NCBI GenBank assembly: GCA_002428085.1
Contig: DJAA01000045.1
Coordinates: 13,889-31,145 of the forward strand
Source of the DNA: Sulfurimonas sp. UBA6014
GTDB taxonomy: Bacteria > Campylobacterota > Campylobacteria > Campylobacterales > Sulfurimonadaceae
Reading direction: 5' to 3'
Length of the DNA stretch: 17,257 nucleotides
Under the pieces are notes generated by a model, which saw only the letters and a list, made by a program, of their open reading frames with translations, was not told the origin of the DNA and did not search any database. Within the stretch, counting starts at the first letter, position 1, and each line of letters opens with the position of its first letter. The translations under genes were made by a program, and so were the position numbers. Below, in pieces: positions 1 through 7,416 of this stretch.

Positions 1-66
1 ACCGCATGACGACCGTGGGAACCACAATGACGAAACCGCCGTCACTGCGAGCAAAGCGCGGCAGTT
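1..66. repeat. GC-rich REP-like palindromic element downstream of tpiA
   Basis: The first 60 bases hold 37 G or C (62%), far above the AT-rich flanks. CAATGACG at 25-32 faces CGTCACTG at 40-47 (one mismatch) across a 7-base spacer, and GTGG (15-18) faces CCAC (22-25) in a smaller hairpin. The right half, from CGTCACTGCGAG to GCGCGGCAGT (40-65), resembles the dispersed intergenic repeat of the form CGTCATTGCGAG...GCGGCAAT known from many bacterial genomes. It lies directly after the tpiA stop codon, a usual place for REP-type elements. The left edge is cut by the window, so its full length is unknown. Confidence 0.55.
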
Positions 67-68
67 TA

Positions 69-776
69 CTACTTACTTACTTCTTGCGCAAAATTTATCA
101 TAGCGTTAAAATCTTTTACTATCAGTGCAGCGCCGCCGACTAAAACACCGTCAACACTTGGGAGTGCCAAAACTTCTTTTGCATTTGCAACTTTGACGCT
201 TCCGCCGTATAGCAACGGCGCACTACATTTTTGCTTAAGTTTTGCGTGTAAGTCTTCTATATCTTCAAGAGTCGGAGTAAGACCTGTCCCTATTGCCCAA
301 ACTGGCTCATAAGCGATGATGAGATTTTTGTACGTTAAGTCGATGCCTTCGTACTGCGCATCTATGTAGTCCATCATTGCTTTTTCGCCTGCTTCTCGTA
401 GAGAAAGTGGTTCGCCTACGCAGTAGACTATTTTGAAACCTAAGTTTTTGTAAAAGTTGTATTTTTTCACAAGCACTTCTTGTGATTCGCCTAAAACATG
501 ACGTCTTTCACTGTGACCGATGAGAATCGTAGTGATGCCAAACTCTGCTAAGTGGTCGGCTCCTATTTCACCCGTGAAGGCTCCATTTGCGGCAGCGTAG
601 GCATTTTGAGCGCCTACGATTACTTTCCCCTCATGCGCATTAAGACTTGAAGATGCAGGAAATACAAGCACTTCCTGCGTCGTTTTATTTGCGTCAATTA
701 AGTTCTCCAGAGCAGTTAAATACTCTGAAGTTTGTTTACGTGTGAGGTTTGTTTTTAGGTTTGCTGCGATTATCAT
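69..776 (-). CDS. tpiA: Triosephosphate isomerase
   Basis: Cytosolic enzyme interconverting dihydroxyacetone phosphate and glyceraldehyde 3-phosphate in glycolysis/gluconeogenesis. The 235-residue protein shows the substrate-binding N6 and K8, the catalytic H88 in GHSERR, the catalytic E157 in AYEPVWAIGTG with flexible loop 6 just after it, and phosphate-binding glycines GGS (191-193) and GG (214-215). It is slightly shorter than the E. coli enzyme (255), as is usual in Campylobacterota. The ATG overlaps the pgk stop codon by one base (TAATG), so translation is probably coupled to pgk and the gene is last of a gap-pgk-tpiA operon. The stop is a tandem TAG TAA, and the last codons are built from a short AAGT tetranucleotide repeat. 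Identification is secure. Confidence 0.97.
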   Translation of the reverse strand: MIIAANLKTNLTRKQTSEYLTALENLIDANKTTQEVLVFPASSSLNAHEGKVIVGAQNAYAAANGAFTGEIGADHLAEFGITTILIGHSERRHVLGESQEVLVKKYNFYKNLGFKIVYCVGEPLSLREAGEKAMMDYIDAQYEGIDLTYKNLIIAYEPVWAIGTGLTPTLEDIEDLHAKLKQKCSAPLLYGGSVKVANAKEVLALPSVDGVLVGGAALIVKDFNAMINFAQEVSK

Positions 777-1984
777 TAATCTTCCTCGCCATCATCAACC
801 ATAAGTTGCGCTACACCTGGTAAAACTTTACCTTCTAAAAGTTCGAGTGAAGCACCACCACCTGTGGAGATGAAAGTGAGTTCATTGTCAAGACCGATTC
901 TTTGAACCAAGTCTGCCGTGTCCCCGCCACCTACGACTGTTGTAGCATAACTGTCTGCTACGAAGTGTGCTATTTTGTTCGAGCCGCGTGCAAATTTTTC
1001 TATCTCATACACACCCATCGGTCCATTCCAAAGCACTGTTTGAACGTTGTTTAAAACTTCTCTATAAAGTCTTACTGTTGCGGGCCCAATATCGAGTCCC
1101 ATCCAACCGTCTGGAATTTCTTGCGCTGTTACCATTTTACTCACAGAATCTTCTGAAAATTTATCAGCAACGACGATATCAACAGGAAGGTAAAACTTCA
1201 CGCCGAGTCTTTTTGCTTCGTCCATGATGTGCTGTGCATCTTCAAGCAAATCATCTTCAACCAAAGAAGCACCGACGTTGTAGCCGAGTTGTTTTAAAAA
1301 TGTAAACGCCATTCCCCCGCCGATGAGGATTTTATCAACTCTTGGAAGTAAGTTTACAAGGGCTTCAAGTTTTCCTGAAACTTTTGAACCGCCGACTATA
1401 GCAGCAAAAGGACGGACAGGTTTTTTGATAAGTTTGCTAAAAAATTCTATCTCTTTTTGAAGTAAAAATCCGCCAGCTTTGTGGTCATTGTCAAACAGAC
1501 GTGTAATCCCCTCAACTGAAGCGTGTGCACGGTGACTTACACCAAAAGCGTCGTTGACATAAAACTCAGCCATACTTGCTAATTTTGCAGAGAGTGCTTT
1601 ATCATTTTTTGTCTCACCTGGTTCATAACGTAGGTTCTCTAGCAACAAAATCTCATTGGGCTGAAGTGCAGCAGCCTTAGACATAGCGTCCTCGCCTACA
1701 ACATCTTTTGCTAAAATAATTTCTCTCTGAAGGAGTTTATTGAGTCTTTTTGCAACTGGAAGCAGAGAGTCTTTTGCCACAACTTTCCCCTCAGGACGAC
1801 CTAAATGTGATGCAATAATAACAGCACAATCACGGTCAAGACAATAGTTAATAGTAGCCAGTGCTGAACGGATACGACGGTCATCGGAGATATTTCCATA
1901 ATCGTCCATCGGTACATTAAAATCACATCTGATAAAAACTTTTTTCCCTGCTAAATCTAAATCTTTTATATTTAAGAGTTTCAT
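776..1984 (-). CDS. pgk: Phosphoglycerate kinase
   Basis: Cytosolic kinase that transfers phosphate between 1,3-bisphosphoglycerate and ADP. At 402 residues it has the normal bacterial length. Visible landmarks in order are RCDFNVP (19-25) and SHLGRP (59-64) for 3-phosphoglycerate binding, ENLRY (116-120), DAFGVSHRAHAS (145-156), GGSKVSGKLE (198-207) at the hinge, WNGPMGVYE (319-327), and the nucleotide-binding GGGDTA (352-357) and STGGGASLE (373-381). It begins 8 bases after the gap stop codon; AGGA overlapping that stop (TAGGA) is its ribosome binding site. It overlaps tpiA by one base at its 3' end. In a presumed autotroph using the reductive TCA cycle this operon would run mainly in the gluconeogenic direction, which is an inference from the organism guess. 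Confidence 0.97.
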   Translation of the reverse strand: MKLLNIKDLDLAGKKVFIRCDFNVPMDDYGNISDDRRIRSALATINYCLDRDCAVIIASHLGRPEGKVVAKDSLLPVAKRLNKLLQREIILAKDVVGEDAMSKAAALQPNEILLLENLRYEPGETKNDKALSAKLASMAEFYVNDAFGVSHRAHASVEGITRLFDNDHKAGGFLLQKEIEFFSKLIKKPVRPFAAIVGGSKVSGKLEALVNLLPRVDKILIGGGMAFTFLKQLGYNVGASLVEDDLLEDAQHIMDEAKRLGVKFYLPVDIVVADKFSEDSVSKMVTAQEIPDGWMGLDIGPATVRLYREVLNNVQTVLWNGPMGVYEIEKFARGSNKIAHFVADSYATTVVGGGDTADLVQRIGLDNELTFISTGGGASLELLEGKVLPGVAQLMVDDGEED

Positions 1985-1992
1985 TTCTTTTC

Positions 1993-2997
1993 CTATTTGC
2001 TAATATGCAGAGCCATATCTAAGAGTCTTGTAGAATAAGCCCATTCATTATCATACCAAGCCATTATTTTGAGCATATCGCCGCCTATAACCTGCGTTAA
2101 ATCTTCGGCAACTACTGCACTATAATCACAGCCAACAAAATCTTGAGACACACGCATTTTTTTATCTATGAGCAGCAAACCTTTAAGTTTCGTATCTGCC
2201 ATTTCATTCAGCACTCTGTTTACTTCTTCTTTTGAAGTTTTGTTTTTTACCACAACATTTAAGTCAAGCATAGAAACATCTGGTATGGGAACGCGAACAC
2301 TTTGACCATGAAGTCTCCCTATAAGCTGGGGTAAAACCAAACCGATAGCTTTGGCCGCACCCGTACTTGTTGGTATCATATTTATCGCACTTGCTCTTGC
2401 TCTTCTCTTGTCTTTGGAGTGGTGGATAACATCTAAAATGTTTTGATCATTTGTGTAAGAATGGATAGTCGTAATAAGACCCTTTTCAATTCCAAATGCA
2501 TCATCAATCACCTTGGCTACAAGACCCAAACAGTTCGTCGTGCAAGAGGCATTGGAGACTATTGTTTGACCTTCATACAAATGTTCGTTGACACCCATAA
2601 CAAATGTAGCTGTTTTTTCATCTTTTGAAGGCGCTGAAAAAAGAACTTTTTTTACGCCGTTATCAATATGAACCTGAGAACTCTCTTGCGTTAAAAACGC
2701 ACCTGTACACTCTAAAACTATGTCGGCGCCACAATCTGCAAATTTTAAATTTTTAGGATCGCTTTGTGAAAAGACTCGGATACTTTTGCCGTTGATGCTG
2801 ATATGATTTTCGTCAATTCTTGCAACATCCCCAGAAAAAGATCCATGAACAGAGTCATTTTCAAGCAAATAAAGAACTAAATCCATACTTGCCATATCGT
2901 TAATCGCAACAAGCTCTACATCATGTCTCATGGATGCAATTCTAGTTACACAACGACCGATTCTGCCAAATCCGTTAATTGCAACCCTTAATACCAT
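1993..2997 (-). CDS. gap: Glyceraldehyde-3-phosphate dehydrogenase, type I
   Basis: Cytosolic phosphorylating GAPDH of 334 residues. The Rossmann nucleotide motif NGFGRIGR is at 8-15, with D34 at the end of beta-2, which in this family usually favours NAD over NADP. The catalytic C152 sits in SNASCTTNC, H179 in HSYTNDQ assists it, and the phosphate-binding segment MIPTSTGAAKA is at 207-217. First gene of the gap-pgk-tpiA operon. Its ATG is preceded by AGGAAG at good spacing. The 76-base region between it and the divergent nadD must hold its promoter; TAAAAT (3028-3033 read on the minus strand) or the overlapping TAATAT are weak -10 candidates. Only one GAPDH is visible here, so it may serve both directions of the pathway. 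Confidence 0.97.
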   Translation of the reverse strand: MVLRVAINGFGRIGRCVTRIASMRHDVELVAINDMASMDLVLYLLENDSVHGSFSGDVARIDENHISINGKSIRVFSQSDPKNLKFADCGADIVLECTGAFLTQESSQVHIDNGVKKVLFSAPSKDEKTATFVMGVNEHLYEGQTIVSNASCTTNCLGLVAKVIDDAFGIEKGLITTIHSYTNDQNILDVIHHSKDKRRARASAINMIPTSTGAAKAIGLVLPQLIGRLHGQSVRVPIPDVSMLDLNVVVKNKTSKEEVNRVLNEMADTKLKGLLLIDKKMRVSQDFVGCDYSAVVAEDLTQVIGGDMLKIMAWYDNEWAYSTRLLDMALHISK

Positions 2998-3045
2998 TTC
3001 ACTTCCTATCTAAAAATAAACCATATTATTTTATCTTTAATAAGC

Positions 3046-3051
3046 TATAAT
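3046..3051 (+). promoter_or_regulatory. Probable -10 box for nadD-rsfS
   Basis: A perfect TATAAT followed by TCGC lies 22 bases before the nadD ATG. Campylobacterota housekeeping promoters typically have a strong -10 box and a poor -35 box, as here. The same ten bases, TATAATTCGC, recur in front of the DEAD-box helicase (15021-15030). Confidence 0.65.
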
Positions 3052-3073
3052 TCGCTTTAAATTTGGAATACGA

Positions 3074-3616
3074 ATGGAAAATATTGCACTCTTTGGCGGC
3101 TCTTTTGACCCGCCTCATATCGGTCATGAAGCAGTTGTAAAAGCTTTACTCGATTTTAAAGGTATAGATAAGGTCGTCATTATGCCGGCATATCTCAGCC
3201 CGTTCAAATCAAGCGCACACGCGAGCGCATTGCTTAGACTTCAATGGCTACAAAAAATTTTTAGTGCTTATCATAATGTATGGGTTGATGACTTTGAGGT
3301 GCAACAAAAACAAAAAGTCTCAACCATTGAAACTGTTCAATACCTTTTGACAAAGTACAAAAAGATTTATGTAGTTTTAGGGGCAGACAATCTTGCGTCA
3401 TTGCCCAAATGGGAGAGATATGAAACACTCAAAAATCTGGTGACTTTTATTGTTGCCCACAGAGATGCCATAGAGATTCCAAGAAACTTTTTAGACTTAA
3501 AAATAGATGTAGATATCTCTTCAACACAGTTGCGAAAGCACGTAGAGATATCAAAATTATCAAACACATGCGCAAAAGAAATTGCGCAATATTACAAGGA
3601 AATCAATGTTAACTAG
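3074..3616 (+). CDS. nadD: Nicotinate-nucleotide adenylyltransferase
   Basis: Makes deamido-NAD from nicotinate mononucleotide and ATP, a late step of NAD synthesis. The nucleotidyltransferase signature GGSFDPPHIGH is at 8-18, including the HxGH motif (15-18). Further family marks are LGADN (102-106) with a following W113, and the ISSTQLR motif (148-154) that binds triphosphate near the C terminus. At 180 residues it is a little short for the family (about 190-215), as is usual in this phylum. The ATG follows a weak GGA at 6 bases. The last 11 bases overlap rsfS, a nadD-rsfS pairing widely conserved in bacteria. The gene is divergent from gap. Confidence 0.95.
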   Translation: MENIALFGGSFDPPHIGHEAVVKALLDFKGIDKVVIMPAYLSPFKSSAHASALLRLQWLQKIFSAYHNVWVDDFEVQQKQKVSTIETVQYLLTKYKKIYVVLGADNLASLPKWERYETLKNLVTFIVAHRDAIEIPRNFLDLKIDVDISSTQLRKHVEISKLSNTCAKEIAQYYKEINVN

Positions 3617-3941
3617 ACTAGAAAAAATCACAAGCGTACTTGACAAAAACAAAGCAGAAGCAATCGAAGTGTTTGATCTTCGTGATAAAAATTATTTTGT
3701 AGATTATGCGATTATTGCATCCTCACTTGGTTCAAGACACACTTTGGCTTTGCTTGATCACCTCAAAAAAGATTTAAAACCTGCTGAGAAATTCAACCAT
3801 GTTGACGAGAGTGGCGACTGGATTGTAATAGACTTGGGAGATGTTTTGATTCATATCATGACACCAGAATACAGAGTCAAATATGATATGGAGAGCTTTT
3901 TAACACAGCTTGCAACTAAAAGAGAAGGTGACGCACTCTAA
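3606..3941 (+). CDS. rsfS: Ribosomal silencing factor RsfS (RsfS/YbeB/Iojap)
   Basis: Binds ribosomal protein uL14 on the large subunit and blocks subunit joining, lowering translation when nutrients run short (family knowledge). From ATG 3606 the protein is 111 residues. The family core is clear: YFVDYAIIASS (30-40), then SRHT, and SGDWIVIDLGDVLIHIMTPEYR (69-90) followed by YD. This start is chosen because AAGGA (3596-3600) stands 5 bases ahead; the in-frame TTG at 3582 would add 8 residues without a ribosome binding site. It overlaps the end of nadD by 11 bases, so the two are probably translationally coupled. It converges on mltF with only 14 bases between the stop codons. Confidence 0.95.
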   Translation: MLTRLEKITSVLDKNKAEAIEVFDLRDKNYFVDYAIIASSLGSRHTLALLDHLKKDLKPAEKFNHVDESGDWIVIDLGDVLIHIMTPEYRVKYDMESFLTQLATKREGDAL

Positions 3942-3947
3942 CGCGTC
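3930..3947. terminator. Weak hairpin between convergent rsfS and mltF
   Basis: GACGC (3930-3934) and GCGTC (3943-3947) can pair around an 8-base loop that includes the rsfS stop codon. No T-run follows on either strand. If it ends transcription it does so weakly; it is the only candidate in this 14-base convergent gap. Confidence 0.25.
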
Positions 3948-3955
3948 GGACAAAA

Positions 3956-5389
3956 TTAGTGAGCAATCGTATTGATTGCCACACTTTTCTCATCTTCTTG
4001 CGTCCCATTTTCTAAAATATTTTTAAAATTATAAATCGCCTCAACATACCGAACAGGCTCATTGCCTCGTGCGTAACCATGTTTTAAAGTTTGGTAATAC
4101 TTTTGCTGTGAAAGAAGTGGCAAAACTTCTTTTAAATCCTTCCAACTATTTGCATCATACCCCATTTTAAGAGCCAATTTTCTTGCATCCAAAATATGTC
4201 CTAAGCCAACATTATAAGAAGCCAAAGCAAATTTTAAACGATTTTCTCCTTGCACTTCGATAGGAACTAGCTTCATCAAATCCCTGAGATATCGCGTTCC
4301 ACCCTCTATACTTTGTCTTGCATCAACACGGTCTTGCACACCTAAAAGTTTTGCTGTTGCAAGCGTTAACATCATCATACCACGAACACCCGTAAAGCTC
4401 GTAGCCTCTGGGTTCCAGTGTGACTCTTGATAAGAGATGGCGGCAAGAAGTGTCCATGGAATATCATATTTTTTTCCAACTTTCATAAAATAGTTTTTGT
4501 ATTTAGGAAGTCGTGATTCTAATCTTTTATAAAACATTTTTGTATTGTAATAATCAAAAAACATAACCGAGCTGTAGTAATGATCCTTAAGCTGTGCCAA
4601 GCCTCCTGACTGGATAAAATTGTTCAGCCATGCATAGAGATTTTCTTCTAATTTTTCAGAGTCAGGAGCCAGAACCCAAGCAAGTTGTTCTCGTTTTCCT
4701 ATAGTAAAAGCTAGTACCATTTCGTTAAAATATCGAAGATTAATGGCATAAATATTTGAATCAGCCAAAGTACAATCTATCTCGTTTTTAGAGACTTTTT
4801 CAAGAAGTTCTTCTGTGGAGTATTCAGAAGTTAGTGAAACATTTATATCATACCCCTCGTCTTTTAAATCTTGGAGGACCTGAGAATAACTTGTTGACTC
4901 TCCAACCGTTATTGAAAGCCCTGCTAAATCCTCCACATCCTCTGGAAATTTTCCACGCTCAAGGAGTCTTCTGTTGCAAATAACTTGTTCTTGAACTTCA
5001 AAATAAGAGGGTCCAAAATTAAAAGTTTTTTCTCGCTCTTTTGTTTTAGCAAGTGCTGCTGATGTGATATGAATATCAGGATTTTTGCTAAGTTCTATCG
5101 CTTCTTTGATTGTATTTGCAGCGGTGATTTTGAGCTCAACTCCCAAATACTCTGCATAACTATTGAGCAAATCATATTCAAAACCTTGAGGACCCTGAGG
5201 ACCAATATAGTAGGTCGAAGGGCTATTTAACAGTACTACATTCAATGTTTGATTTGCTTTAATTTCATCCAAAAGAGAGGGCGCTGAAATTTTATAAAAA
5301 GGGATATATACAGAGTGGCTAAACCAGCCAAACATAAAAAAAGAGACTGCAAAAAATGCAGTGAGCATAACTCTTTGATTTTTATTCAT
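3956..5389 (-). CDS. mltF: Membrane-bound lytic murein transglycosylase F
   Basis: Cleaves peptidoglycan glycan strands non-hydrolytically at the outer face of the inner membrane or in the periplasm. The 477 residues split as in MltF: an N-terminal hydrophobic anchor (about 8-24, no lipobox cysteine visible), a family 3 solute-binding-like domain (about 48-275), and a C-terminal SLT lysozyme-like domain (about 300-455). In the latter the catalytic glutamate is E322 in SYQESHWNP, followed by GVRGMMMLT (334-342), a form typical of MltF in place of the Slt70-type GLMQ motif, and ALASYNVGLGH (388-398). The ATG lies 24 bases after the sensor kinase stop with AGGG just upstream, so it is probably the last gene of the feoAB/two-component transcript. 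The solute-binding half may sense muropeptides, which is inference from the family. Confidence 0.92.
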   Translation of the reverse strand: MNKNQRVMLTAFFAVSFFMFGWFSHSVYIPFYKISAPSLLDEIKANQTLNVVLLNSPSTYYIGPQGPQGFEYDLLNSYAEYLGVELKITAANTIKEAIELSKNPDIHITSAALAKTKEREKTFNFGPSYFEVQEQVICNRRLLERGKFPEDVEDLAGLSITVGESTSYSQVLQDLKDEGYDINVSLTSEYSTEELLEKVSKNEIDCTLADSNIYAINLRYFNEMVLAFTIGKREQLAWVLAPDSEKLEENLYAWLNNFIQSGGLAQLKDHYYSSVMFFDYYNTKMFYKRLESRLPKYKNYFMKVGKKYDIPWTLLAAISYQESHWNPEATSFTGVRGMMMLTLATAKLLGVQDRVDARQSIEGGTRYLRDLMKLVPIEVQGENRLKFALASYNVGLGHILDARKLALKMGYDANSWKDLKEVLPLLSQQKYYQTLKHGYARGNEPVRYVEAIYNFKNILENGTQEDEKSVAINTIAH

Positions 5390-5413
5390 GACCCTAGTTT
5401 ACAGAATAAAAAC

Positions 5414-6688
5414 TTACGCAAATATAAAACGATTCACTCCATTTTCATACTCATGTGCCAAAACCTGACCATGAGACTTCAAAATAGAATCAACAAGGTA
5501 GAGCCCTAAACCAAAACTATTTTTAGATGGATTCTCTTTTGTAAAGGGTTCTATGTAGTAATGAAGCGGATGCGACAGGCGTTCACCCTTGCTCTCAAAC
5601 GAGAGTTCATGATGTATCATCGTAATTTTGACATGTTTATCGGGAGAGTATTTTATCCCATTATCAATCATATTTTTTATGGCTGTTGTATAAAGTCTAT
5701 AGGATGCTATAATTTTCTCATTAGCTGGTATATCAACACTCACACAGCTCCTCTCAACCATAGCCATATCCATCGCACCATCTATAATATCAATGAGTCG
5801 ATACTCTTTAAAATTTCTTTTGTCATGCGTACTTGTTACCTCTTCAATCATAGCAAACTCAGTAACAAGACTTTCAAGTCTTCCAAAAATCGAGCTGAAT
5901 CTATCTTTTTGTTTTTGAGATTCAAGCATTTGTGTTGCTATCGTCCCCTTGGCGATAGGAGTTTTTAGCTCATGCATAATGTTTCGTAAAAAAAGTGTTC
6001 GTGATTCTAAAATAGTATTTATCTTTTCTCTTGTTGCTTCAAGTTCGTTTGAAATCATAGCAATTTCATCACTGCCTCTCATTTTAAAAGAGATTTTTAA
6101 ATCTCCATTTCCAAATTGTGCGATTTTTTTTCTCAAGCGCAAAAGAGGTTTAAGTTTTTGTAAAACAAGAAAAAATGAGATAGAGAGAATCGCAATGATG
6201 GTCGTATAAGAGTATAAAATATTCCAAGGTCTATAAGGCTCAAGTTTTTCATCTTCAATCATCACGGAACCGTTTTGAGTCTCAAGATGAAAGTAAATAT
6301 TTTTTTTAAAATGAATCATTGTAGCTTGCATTTGAGCATAAATTTTCTGGGCATAAAAGCCTTTTTCATTAAATGTGAGAGCTTCATCGACACGCTTAAA
6401 ACCCTCTTTTTTTAAAACTTCACCTTTTTTTAAAATATTTTTTACAACTTTTGGATCTTTTTCTATTCTAAAATTGTAAACAGCAAGATTTGCTTCAAGC
6501 ATAATAAAAGAGTTTTCTTTTTGCTCATGTTGACGAAAAATTTGTGTGATGACGGAGTATTTTGTAAAAATATTATCAATATGCTGCTCTCGATTGAGCT
6601 TATAAAACTCCCAAAAAACAAGACTCACACTCACCAAAGAAGTAGTGAGTGCAAAAAGAACGGTAATAAGAACGGCGTGTTTGTTCAT
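5414..6688 (-). CDS. Sensor histidine kinase, ArsS-like
   Basis: Inner-membrane two-component kinase of 424 residues, partner of the response regulator 8 bases upstream. It shows TM1 (about 7-27), a periplasmic sensor segment of about 130 residues without a recognised fold, TM2 (about 157-177), a HAMP linker (about 178-230), then the dimerisation domain with phospho-acceptor H239 in NIMHELKTPIAKG. The ATPase domain has an N box (KNMIDNGIKYSP, 338-349) and the G2-like FGLGLYL (392-398). A normal G1 box (DxGxG) is not visible; the stretch between N box and G2 reads SFESKGERLSHPLHYY instead. The signal sensed cannot be told from sequence. The ArsS resemblance is by overall pattern with Campylobacterota kinases; acid sensing should not be assumed. 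Confidence 0.88.
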   Translation of the reverse strand: MNKHAVLITVLFALTTSLVSVSLVFWEFYKLNREQHIDNIFTKYSVITQIFRQHEQKENSFIMLEANLAVYNFRIEKDPKVVKNILKKGEVLKKEGFKRVDEALTFNEKGFYAQKIYAQMQATMIHFKKNIYFHLETQNGSVMIEDEKLEPYRPWNILYSYTTIIAILSISFFLVLQKLKPLLRLRKKIAQFGNGDLKISFKMRGSDEIAMISNELEATREKINTILESRTLFLRNIMHELKTPIAKGTIATQMLESQKQKDRFSSIFGRLESLVTEFAMIEEVTSTHDKRNFKEYRLIDIIDGAMDMAMVERSCVSVDIPANEKIIASYRLYTTAIKNMIDNGIKYSPDKHVKITMIHHELSFESKGERLSHPLHYYIEPFTKENPSKNSFGLGLYLVDSILKSHGQVLAHEYENGVNRFIFA

Positions 6689-6696
6689 AAAAGATG

Positions 6697-7359
6697 TTAC
6701 TTAAGTAACTTATACCCCACACCTCTAACCGATTCTATAAGCGTTTTATCACCGAGCTTATTTCGGATTCTCCCCACCATTACATCTATACTTTTGTTTG
6801 AAGAGTCCTCATTTATCGCATTGACATTATGAATCAAATCTTCACGAGAGACGACAAGTCCCTGCTTTGTAATCATGTAAGAGAGGATACCAAACTCTGC
6901 ATTTGTGAGGTCTATATTTCTCCCTTTATAAGCAATATTCATAGAAGATTTATCACATTTGAAGTCACTTTTAGACTCTTCTTTTGCCTCTGTTTTTGCC
7001 TCATATCTTCTTAAAACCGAGTGAATTCTTGCTTCAAGTTCTCTTGGGTCATAAGGCTTTGGAAGATAATCATCCGCACCGAGCTCAAGAGCTTTTACCT
7101 TGTCGGTTACATCACTTCTTGCAGAGGAGATAATGATAGGGATATCTTGACGCTCCCGTATCGCCTCGCACACTTCTAAACCATCCATTCCTGGGAGTGT
7201 TAAATCCAAAATCACCAAGTCAAAAGGTTCCAACTTCAATATACTTACAGCCTTAAAAGGGTCATCTTCAGTGATAACCTTAAACCCAAACTGCTCAAGA
7301 TACTCTGTAAGTATTTCAGCTAATTCCAAATCATCTTCAATCATTAATATTTTATTCAT
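6697..7359 (-). CDS. OmpR/PhoB-family response regulator
   Basis: DNA-binding regulator paired with the kinase just downstream. Counting from the ATG at 7359 (220 residues), the receiver domain (2-118) has acidic residues in IEDD (7-10), phospho-acceptor D52 in ILDLTLPGMDG, S79 in the switch position and K101 in PKPYD. The C-terminal winged-helix domain (about 130-220) carries the typical RNKLGDK and ESVRGVGYKLL ending. A TTG at 7365 would add two residues; neither start has a clear Shine-Dalgarno sequence, and ATG is preferred because it gives the usual MNKILMIEDD beginning. It lies 57 bases after feoB on the same strand, so it may be read through from the iron operon or use its own promoter in that gap. 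Its targets are unknown. Confidence 0.92.
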   Translation of the reverse strand: MNKILMIEDDLELAEILTEYLEQFGFKVITEDDPFKAVSILKLEPFDLVILDLTLPGMDGLEVCEAIRERQDIPIIISSARSDVTDKVKALELGADDYLPKPYDPRELEARIHSVLRRYEAKTEAKEESKSDFKCDKSSMNIAYKGRNIDLTNAEFGILSYMITKQGLVVSREDLIHNVNAINEDSSNKSIDVMVGRIRNKLGDKTLIESVRGVGYKLLK

Positions 7360-7416
7360 ATGCAAAGTTTAGCAAATATCAACTAACAAGCGGTTAATTT
7401 GGCTATTTTTCTATTC

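Noticed and set aside
5561..6209. Plus-strand open frames antisense to the sensor kinase
   Set aside because: They lack ribosome binding sites and recognisable motifs, and the opposite frame is a clear kinase.
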